Positions 58,088 to 64,000 of a DNA stretch of 64,000 nucleotides are shown in pieces. The first letter of the stretch is position 1. Each line of letters opens with the position of its first letter. Source of the stretch: Robertkochia solimangrovi (GTDB lineage Bacteria; Bacteroidota; Bacteroidia; Flavobacteriales; Flavobacteriaceae); contig NZ_QKWN01000006.1 of assembly GCF_007279655.1 (NCBI RefSeq), positions 1 through 64,000 on the forward strand. The letters are read 5' to 3'. The position numbers and the translations under genes were made by a program. The notes beneath the pieces are model-generated. The model was not told the origin of the DNA and searched no databases. It saw nothing but the letters and a program-made list of their open reading frames with translations.

Positions 58088-58777
58088 TTGAAAAGCAAAT
58101 GTGAAACCTGTAAAATACGGGAATTGAATCAGTTAAAAGTATTATGCTTGCATGACCTGATGAAATTCACCAGTGAAAAGGATTATAACTCCTATCGTAA
58201 AGGTGAAGTCATCTTTAATGAAGGCGATCGACTTAGTGGTGTATTTTGTGTACACTCCGGGGTAATTAAATTAAGTAAACTCTCATCCAATGGTAAGACC
58301 CAGATCGTAAAACTGGTAAAACCCGGAGACCTTCTTGGTCAGCGTTCCGTAATCAGTGGTGAAAATGTCAATCTTACGGCCAAAGCATTAACCTCAGTCG
58401 AAGGCTGTTTTTTCCCAAGAGAATTGATCATGAAGACCATACATGAAAACAGTGACTTTGCTTTTGAAACCCTGAAATGTATCGCCTTTGATCTTAAAGA
58501 AGCCGACGATGAGATCGTGAAGATCTCACATAAAACCGTGAAGCAGCGTTTAGTTGAAATATTCCTGTATATACGGGATAAGTTTGGAATGGATCAGGCC
58601 GGATACCTGGACCTTGTACTTTCCCGAAAAGACTACGCAAATATGGTAGGATCCTCCGTAGAATCTACCATAAGGACCCTAAGCGAACTCAAGGATGAGG
58701 GCATTATCAAAACTTCAGGCAAACGGATAGGCATTCAAAATGTTGGGAAGGCACGAAATATACTTAATGGGTACTAA
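58088..58777 (+). CDS. Fnr-like Crp-family transcription regulator with N-terminal cysteines
   Basis: Regulator of 229 residues with an N-terminal cysteine set (C5, C8 and C20 in KCETCKIRELNQLKVLC), a sensor beta-roll at about 25-125 (FNEGDRLSGVFCVHSGVIKL), further cysteines C54, C107 and C131, a dimerisation helix, and a winged helix-turn-helix at about 180-215 (SRKDYANMVGSSVESTIRTL). The arrangement CxxC near the start plus a cysteine in the beta-roll resembles FNR, which holds an oxygen-sensitive 4Fe-4S cluster; whether this protein does is inferred. The TTG at 58088 is the only start that keeps the cysteines. It is divergent from the giant adhesin gene and may control it. Confidence 0.85.
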   Translation: MKSKCETCKIRELNQLKVLCLHDLMKFTSEKDYNSYRKGEVIFNEGDRLSGVFCVHSGVIKLSKLSSNGKTQIVKLVKPGDLLGQRSVISGENVNLTAKALTSVEGCFFPRELIMKTIHENSDFAFETLKCIAFDLKEADDEIVKISHKTVKQRLVEIFLYIRDKFGMDQAGYLDLVLSRKDYANMVGSSVESTIRTLSELKDEGIIKTSGKRIGIQNVGKARNILNGY

Positions 58778-58778
58778 C

Positions 58779-59195
58779 CCAGTGACGATCCCGCCTTCGG
58801 CCTTCGGCGAAGGGGGAGTGACGATCTCCTCCCTAATTCAGTCAAGCCTGACTTAGTATTCGTCGAGTGTCGCCGCGATCATAGTGCTGGCGCACGATGA
58901 TGCTTGAGTGTCGTTTTTTGTTTTGTAAATTTATTATGGTTAGCGCATGCTGACGAAAACTTATTATAAAGGGCGATCCATGGGTCGCCCTTTATAATAT
59001 CGTTATGATTCTTTCAAAATGTTGCCTTTGGCAACATAATAGACACACAAAGTTGCTTAAACTTATAGACGCAGGCTAAAAATACCATGAGCCTGCGAAG
59101 TTAACTTTATCACTGGTCACTCTAGCATTTGTGGCTAAAGGCCACAAATAGCGGCGACACTCGACGCCGCCGAAGGCAGGATCTTCACTGGGTTG
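58779..59195. repeat. Hairpin-rich dispersed repeat, inverted copies 2 and 3
   Basis: The left part (58779-58925) and right part (59134-59195) are imperfect inverted repeats: ccagtgacgatcccgcc mirrors ggcaggatcttcactgg, and cgtcgagtgtcgccgc mirrors gcggcgacactcgacg. Between and within lie four perfect hairpins: 58964-58997 (13-bp stem), 59019-59037 (ATGTTGCC-TTT-GGCAACAT), 59070-59097 (CGCAGGCT, AGCCTGCG) and 59128-59148 (TTTGTGGC, GCCACAAA). The right part matches copy 1 at 10684-10816. The first hairpin may also terminate the Fnr-like gene. Confidence 0.65.
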
Positions 59196-59228
59196 GAATA
59201 AAGTCTATATAAAAAACCTAAACAAAAA

Positions 59229-59255
59229 AAAGACTGCCTTAAAAAGACAGTCTTT
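59229..59255 (-). terminator. Terminator of the TlpA-like lipoprotein operon
   Basis: AAAGACTG pairs with CAGTCTTT around an 11-nt loop, 22 bp beyond the stop, followed on the minus strand by a T-run. Confidence 0.8.
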
Positions 59256-59277
59256 AACGCATACAAAAACTCAAAAA

Positions 59278-60678
59278 TCACGATTTAAGCAAACGGTCAA
59301 ATTCTTCTTTAAGTTTAGGGTTCGATGGCCGCATAGCATCAATCGAAATGATCTTTCCTTCTTTATCAAAAAGCAGGAATCTCGGGATGGCATTAATACC
59401 ATAATTTTTCGTAATTCCCGAATTAAAAGCTTTGTCAGCCATTAATTGAACTCCTTTCAAAGACTCGCTTTTCACAAACTCCTTCCATTTATTACGGTCT
59501 TTCTCCGCATCTACAGACACGCTCATAAATACGATATCCTTACCTTTGTATTGTTCCTCGAGTTCCTTGAGGTATGGAATCTCTTTTTTGCAGGGACCAC
59601 ACCAGGTTGCCCATACATCTATATAAACATATTTTCCGCGAAAATCTTTAAAGGAAACCGGTTTGTCATTGGTATCAGTATAAGTGAATTCAAATCCAGG
59701 TTGCCCCTCGTTCTTATGCAGTTCCTTCTCCCTTTCCACAAGAAAGGCCTTACTCTCTTCAGAGATGAGATATTGGTATAATGGCGTTACGATATCGGTG
59801 TACTCCTGAGCGTTTATCTTATAGCGTTTCAAGCAATCGATAATATATGCTTCCTTGAGTTTCGGAACAGATATTTCCTGAACCGGCCCATAGATTCTGT
59901 CTTTAAGACCACCTTTGAAACCTCCTTGCATTTGCTTAAAGAAAAAGTAGGTTTCCATCCAATTGAAACCATTAGCCAGTCGGAAGATTTCAGGGTCATT
60001 AAATTTTATCCCGTCAACAACAAGGCTGTTATAAATTTCTGGAAAATCTTCCTTGGTAGGATGTGCAGTTCGCGGATACCGTACAAAACCGAACAATTCA
60101 TTTTCAAAGTCACTTTGAATCGCCAATTTGAGAAGTTGATTGAATTCCGCATCCGGAGTACTGATACTATTCTTCAATGCTTCAACCTTAGTTACTCCCT
60201 CCTTCTCCAGGTAAGGAAAGAAATCCTTGAAGGTAACAATTCCCCCGAGTTTGTTGTATTCAGCAAATTCTTTAAAGAGGTCATTCGCTTTGAGCACAAG
60301 ATCATTATGACCTATATTATCCCCGGAAAGAGATACAGAATCTCCTTTAATATTCAGATCGATATCAAAACCATTTTTCAGGTATAAGCGAAGTGACGGA
60401 CTTTTAGAATTTCCGATCTTCGAATTATAATCGATATAATAGAATCCCGTTTCCGGTGCCGGAAGACTGAAACTAAAATCTCCATCCTTATTTATAAGGG
60501 TAGTAGAATGTACAACCAATCGGCCTTCTTTTGCATAGTTCAGGGAAATCTCCCTGTTCGCAGGTAATTCTGTAAAATGACCGTTCACCACCACTGAATT
60601 TGGGTGATCGTTCTGACAGGCTGACAAACCTAACATGAGGCTCAATCCAGCCAGAATTTTTAAAAATCGCTTTTTCAT
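59278..60678 (-). CDS. TlpA-family thioredoxin-like lipoprotein
   Basis: Protein of 466 residues with a lipoprotein signal (lipobox LSAC, C20 or C21), an N-terminal beta domain of the DUF4369 type at about 25-125, a helical middle, and a C-terminal thioredoxin fold at about 325-466. The active site WATWCGPCKKEIP lies near 355-367, and the cis-proline is in AIPRFLLF. It would act as a disulfide reductase in the periplasm or at the outer membrane. It starts 18 bp after the protease gene and shares its operon. It is a paralogue of the TlpA gene at 62289-63674. Confidence 0.88.
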   Translation of the reverse strand: MKKRFLKILAGLSLMLGLSACQNDHPNSVVVNGHFTELPANREISLNYAKEGRLVVHSTTLINKDGDFSFSLPAPETGFYYIDYNSKIGNSKSPSLRLYLKNGFDIDLNIKGDSVSLSGDNIGHNDLVLKANDLFKEFAEYNKLGGIVTFKDFFPYLEKEGVTKVEALKNSISTPDAEFNQLLKLAIQSDFENELFGFVRYPRTAHPTKEDFPEIYNSLVVDGIKFNDPEIFRLANGFNWMETYFFFKQMQGGFKGGLKDRIYGPVQEISVPKLKEAYIIDCLKRYKINAQEYTDIVTPLYQYLISEESKAFLVEREKELHKNEGQPGFEFTYTDTNDKPVSFKDFRGKYVYIDVWATWCGPCKKEIPYLKELEEQYKGKDIVFMSVSVDAEKDRNKWKEFVKSESLKGVQLMADKAFNSGITKNYGINAIPRFLLFDKEGKIISIDAMRPSNPKLKEEFDRLLKS

Positions 60679-60696
60679 ATAAATTAATTTACTGGT

Positions 60697-62169
60697 TTAA
60701 AGGGTAATTCGCATAGACCTTTCGCCATCGTTCAGGTATATTTCATAAGGACTATTTTCTTTATTACGCAGGTCATACATGGTATCGGGATTCTTTAATT
60801 CTTCAGCTTCAATACCATTGATCATGGTTATGAGGGTTCCCGGAACAATACCATTCTTTGCAGCTTCCGAACCTATAACAACCTCTCGTACCACTAGTGC
60901 CCCGGTTCGTTCAAAACCAATCTGCAAACCCGATATAGTTAAATCTGTCGGCAGACCAAACATCTCATTGGGTTCCAGATAGATTACCTTGTGTAAAAGA
61001 TCAACAGTAAAATTGAACTTTTTGATGAGGTCTATACCCACAGAACCTGCTTTAAAGGCCCACTCCGTATTATCTTCCTGATACTCTTGTAAGGCTCCCT
61101 GAACATGATCAAAAGTGAAGTCCCCCATACCCACGGATGCTATATCACCCATGGCAATTCGGGTTGGATGTCCAAAACTGTAGTTCATAGAATAATAGTC
61201 AGGAGTAAATTCCATGTTCAACTTATTCTCATGAACAAACGGCCCAAAGCAAATGATCTGATACCCGGCTCCGGTATCGAAAACGAAACCGCCTTCAACC
61301 GACTTTTTTCCATCGATGCTTAGCTTAGCATCAAAAACGGGAACCATGTGGGTGTAATCTACCGACAAAGCTTTTCCTTTACCTTCAAATTGTCCGAAAC
61401 TAAAAAGCTCGATAACGCCATTATCGAAATCGACCCGTGTTATATAATTTGAGAGAAAGTTACCCCCAAAAAGTCCGTCAAAGCCACCTCTGATTTCAGG
61501 AAAGACTACCAGGTTCTGTCGCGGGATTTCCAGAGAATCCAGACGAATGGTATTTCCCGAAGAAAATTTTACCTTCGAAGAACTCCCAACAAAAGAGGAC
61601 TGGTGGTCTCTTATGTTTTTGATATTCGCACGGGACGCAGCTGCTTCCGAAAGTGCCATTCCATCGGCTCCTGTATCGAATAACATTTTAAAGGGCTCCG
61701 CAGTATCATTTAGCTTAATTTCCAAAGCTATTGAGCCATCAATCATCTCAAAGGGAATGGTTGCCACCTTTTTCGAAGGTCGGTTTCTAAAGGCTCTGTA
61801 GAGTTGGTCTAACAGATCCACATACAATATTTTTCCTTGTTGATCGAACTGAACCCCGGTTAGAAATGGTTTCTGACCTTTAAAATAACAGGTTGCATTA
61901 ATCTTTTCACCAAGTTCATTTTGATTTCTGTTCTTCTCCACAAGAGAATCCAATTGATGATACTGTTTCAGGATACTCTTAAACATAGACTCGGTTGATT
62001 TTCCGGTATAAACACTAATGGTAAAATCATCCGCCAGCAAAGGTTTGACGGTCTCATAATCACGAAACCTGAAAGCAGATTCAAAAGCCGTTAACGCATT
62101 CTTATTTTTTGGCGCAGAACAGGAAAGTTGTACGGCCAAAACCATAATCATTATCAATCTCTTTATCAT
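60697..62169 (-). CDS. Retropepsin-like aspartyl protease with PDZ domain, lipoprotein
   Basis: Protein of 490 residues with a lipoprotein signal (lipobox QLSC, about residue 17). Two retropepsin-like halves follow, with FDTGADGMALS near 163-173 and FDTGAGYQIICFG near 293-305. Both keep the catalytic DTG, so the two lobes together form the active site, as in pepsin-like pairs. A PDZ domain at about 400-480 (GIVPGTLITMINGIEAEEL) probably binds substrate or partner C-termini. This design occurs in many Bacteroidota envelope proteases of unknown target. It lies between two TlpA-like genes; the next gene follows after 18 bp. Alternating thiol reductases and a protease suggests envelope protein turnover, which is inference. 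Confidence 0.85.
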   Translation of the reverse strand: MIKRLIMIMVLAVQLSCSAPKNKNALTAFESAFRFRDYETVKPLLADDFTISVYTGKSTESMFKSILKQYHQLDSLVEKNRNQNELGEKINATCYFKGQKPFLTGVQFDQQGKILYVDLLDQLYRAFRNRPSKKVATIPFEMIDGSIALEIKLNDTAEPFKMLFDTGADGMALSEAAASRANIKNIRDHQSSFVGSSSKVKFSSGNTIRLDSLEIPRQNLVVFPEIRGGFDGLFGGNFLSNYITRVDFDNGVIELFSFGQFEGKGKALSVDYTHMVPVFDAKLSIDGKKSVEGGFVFDTGAGYQIICFGPFVHENKLNMEFTPDYYSMNYSFGHPTRIAMGDIASVGMGDFTFDHVQGALQEYQEDNTEWAFKAGSVGIDLIKKFNFTVDLLHKVIYLEPNEMFGLPTDLTISGLQIGFERTGALVVREVVIGSEAAKNGIVPGTLITMINGIEAEELKNPDTMYDLRNKENSPYEIYLNDGERSMRITL

Positions 62170-62208
62170 TGCATTAAATCTTCATTTGCTAGATTTGTCG
62201 ATTTTATA

Positions 62209-62251
62209 AAAAGCCTGCCGGAGTCCGCGGAACGTCCTCCGGAAAGGCTTA
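62209..62251 (-). terminator. Terminator-like hairpin after the second TlpA gene
   Basis: AAGCCT...CCGGAG pairs with CTCCGG...AGGCTT, with small bulges, followed on the minus strand by TTTTTATAA. It probably limits read-through into the protease gene. Confidence 0.65.
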
Positions 62252-62288
62252 CTAACTAACAAAATCGCTAAATCAAATAATTAGAATG

Positions 62289-63674
62289 TTATAAATTCAG
62301 TTGTTCAAATTTTTCTTTTAAGTCTTCTTCCGACGGACGGTAGGCATCATACATAATTAGTTTTCCTGCTTTATCAATCAGAATGAATCGAGGGATTCCC
62401 GTGATCTTATAGAAGTCAAAGAAATCCTGGTTCTTTGTATACCATTCTCCTCCGGCATATAATTGCATCCACGGATGTGGATCTGCTGCGATAAAATCTT
62501 CCCATTTATCTTTATCCTTATCGATAGAAACACTGATAAAGATCAGATCATCACTATGGAATTCCTCATATACTGTTTCCAGAAATGGAATCTGGTATTT
62601 ACAGGGAATACACCAGGTAGCCCATACATCGATATAAATGTTCTTCCCTCTAAGATCTTCCAGCGTAACTATATTCCCATCAGTGTCCTGAAATTCAAAA
62701 TTAGGAGCTGGTGTACCCGGTTGATATGGGGTAATATTCTCAGCTATATATTCTTCTACCTTCTTAATTTGATCCTCAGTCTTCAGCAACGGACCATATA
62801 GTTTTTGCTTTTTCAGAAAGATCTCACCGAAAAGTTTCCGGTTCACCAATTCTTCCAGCGCCAGCTCTGCAGCTAATTCTTCACTGCCCAGGTTCTTTAA
62901 TTCTTTCAGAAAAATTTCTGTATAATCATGGTTTGAGGGATGATTGCTGTAATCGTACGTATAATTCAACGCAAATCTCAGATAAGATTTAGCCAGTACC
63001 AATCCCATAGGATACCGCTGTAATGCTTTGTTTACATATTTATGATCCTCATAAAGATTTCTGTAAAATACCGGTAAATCCTCCTTAGCAGGAAATCTCA
63101 TAATCGGATTCGTAAGAACACGCAGATAGAGGTTCTCCTGATCGAGTGTACTTAGGTTTTTAAAGAAATTCCGATAGGTCTCGTTATTCGGTATGTTTTG
63201 CAGAAATTTCGTTAAGCCTACTGGAAAATTTACCAGTTTTTTATATTCAGTGTTAAGGTTATCTGTATATCTTCCTATACTTTTATTGTATTCGTTCAGG
63301 AAACCTTTCCAATCATGAAAATGTTGCATAGATGCAATATTATCCGATTGAATAATCTTATAATCAGTATCTTCAAAATCAAGAATAACTTCATCACCGG
63401 GAACCAGGTAACACTGATTCTCAGGATATTTTTTTCCTATGGCAAAAATCGAAGGTTCATTAACTGCTATGGTTACCGTAAAACCGGATTCATCGATCAA
63501 TAGGGTATCCTGTACAGCGAAGTGCCCTGTCTCAACCCCAAAAAGATAAAGCGTATCGGAAGCTTTAAACCTTTCTCCACTAAATGTTCCTGAAAATTTT
63601 ACGGTTTTTGATTCGTTGCATGCCGTGAATAAGAGTACGATACTAAAAAGACAAGCTAATTTTTTCATATTCAT
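62289..63674 (-). CDS. TlpA-family thioredoxin-like lipoprotein, second paralogue
   Basis: Protein of 461 residues with a lipoprotein signal (lipobox FTAC, about residue 19), a DUF4369-type beta domain at about 25-115, a long helical middle part and a C-terminal thioredoxin fold. The active site reads WATWCIPCKYQIPF near 350-363, so the inter-cysteine pair is Ile-Pro instead of the Gly-Pro of its paralogue, which should shift redox potential. The cis-proline is in GIPRFILI. It starts 4 bp after the gene cut by the window end, so the two are co-transcribed. The split from the first paralogue looks old: only the domain order and key motifs are shared. Confidence 0.87.
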   Translation of the reverse strand: MNMKKLACLFSIVLLFTACNESKTVKFSGTFSGERFKASDTLYLFGVETGHFAVQDTLLIDESGFTVTIAVNEPSIFAIGKKYPENQCYLVPGDEVILDFEDTDYKIIQSDNIASMQHFHDWKGFLNEYNKSIGRYTDNLNTEYKKLVNFPVGLTKFLQNIPNNETYRNFFKNLSTLDQENLYLRVLTNPIMRFPAKEDLPVFYRNLYEDHKYVNKALQRYPMGLVLAKSYLRFALNYTYDYSNHPSNHDYTEIFLKELKNLGSEELAAELALEELVNRKLFGEIFLKKQKLYGPLLKTEDQIKKVEEYIAENITPYQPGTPAPNFEFQDTDGNIVTLEDLRGKNIYIDVWATWCIPCKYQIPFLETVYEEFHSDDLIFISVSIDKDKDKWEDFIAADPHPWMQLYAGGEWYTKNQDFFDFYKITGIPRFILIDKAGKLIMYDAYRPSEEDLKEKFEQLNL

Positions 63675-63678
63675 AGTT

Positions 63679-64000
63679 TTAATTCATCACCAAAGGTGCT
63701 ATCTGTTTTACCAGAACTCCTTTATAATTCGGATCCTTTTGACTAATTGCATTCTTTAAAGCAAGAATCTCTTCTTTAGAGAGTCCGTAAGCAGAAACAG
63801 TATCATCGGTTTTTTCGATATAAGCAGCTGCAGCAGCATAATCTTTAAGGAAATAGGAAACCAATGCCAATTCATACATATCAGGAGTTTTCAATGAACT
63901 TTCATCTAAACTTCTGTATGCGTTCCGAATTTTATTCAGGATTTCCTGGTCCTCTTTATAGTTCAGAATCAATTGAGAAAATGCATTAGCTTTTTCCTCT
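63679..64000 (-). CDS. TPR-like helical protein, N-terminal part outside the window
   Basis: A reading frame open to the window edge with 106 visible codons; the start lies beyond 64000. A TTG at 63972 exists but the frame continues upstream, so this is treated as partial. Helix pairs such as MYELALVSYFLKDYAAAAAY have TPR-like spacing. Its stop is 4 bp before the second TlpA gene, so it is the upstream member of that operon. No function is assigned. Confidence 0.6.
   Translation of the reverse strand, partial: EEKANAFSQLILNYKEDQEILNKIRNAYRSLDESSLKTPDMYELALVSYFLKDYAAAAAYIEKTDDTVSAYGLSKEEILALKNAISQKDPNYKGVLVKQIAPLVMN

Noticed and set aside
58779-59195. Remnant of a transposon with terminal inverted repeats
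   Set aside because: No transposase frame, no target-site duplication was seen and the arms are imperfect; a REP-like or RNA structure explains it equally well.

Overview
The window reads as chromosomal DNA of a marine-type member of Flavobacteriaceae (Bacteroidota). The support is: proteins secreted by the type IX system with C-terminal sorting domains, promoters of the Bacteroidota form (TTG, about 20 bases, TAnnTTTG), DUF2911, DUF4097 and DUF2807 proteins, an S1 protein with an acidic N-terminal extension, moderate to low GC, and intergenic repeat debris common in this group. The species cannot be named from sequence alone. No rRNA, tRNA, CRISPR array, phage or insertion sequence was seen.

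Layout. 1-5.7 kb (+): a repeat cluster, then a PIG-L/LmbE deacetylase, a 33-residue membrane micropeptide, a sodium:solute symporter and a Gfo/Idh/MocA oxidoreductase in one tight run. 5.7-8.5 kb: a DUF2911 protein (-), then a SRPBCC protein with a photolyase (+). 8.6-14 kb (-): housekeeping genes rpsA, cmk and lon. 14.3-17.3 kb (+): an ECF sigma factor, a putative membrane anti-sigma protein, and two exported repeat proteins (DUF4097, DUF2807). 17.3-20.8 kb (-): prolyl oligopeptidase and thioredoxin reductase.

21-29.1 kb (-) is a sulfide-oxidation and high-affinity respiration island: two YeeE/YedE-type sulfur transporters, cytochrome bd oxidase (cydAB), a type II sulfide:quinone oxidoreductase, a persulfide dioxygenase-rhodanese fusion and a Crp/Fnr regulator. 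Three of its transcription units carry the same 16-bp dyad (AGTAACA-NN-TGTTACT) at exactly the same distance, 36.5 bp, from a CAAA (minus-strand TTTG) promoter element. This points to one regulon controlled by an activator, plausibly the neighbouring Crp/Fnr protein.

29.3-57.6 kb (-) is taken up by two genes for huge secreted mosaic proteins (2349 and about 6954 residues) built from beta-propeller, Kelch, malectin, PKD, concanavalin-like and calcium-binding modules and ending in type IX sorting domains. The larger has grown by internal duplication, including a recent 1605-bp tandem copy. A divergent Fnr-like gene follows, then a 500-bp hairpin-rich non-coding region. 59.3-64 kb (-) holds lipoproteins: two TlpA-type thioredoxins, a retropepsin-like protease with a PDZ domain, and a gene cut by the window edge.
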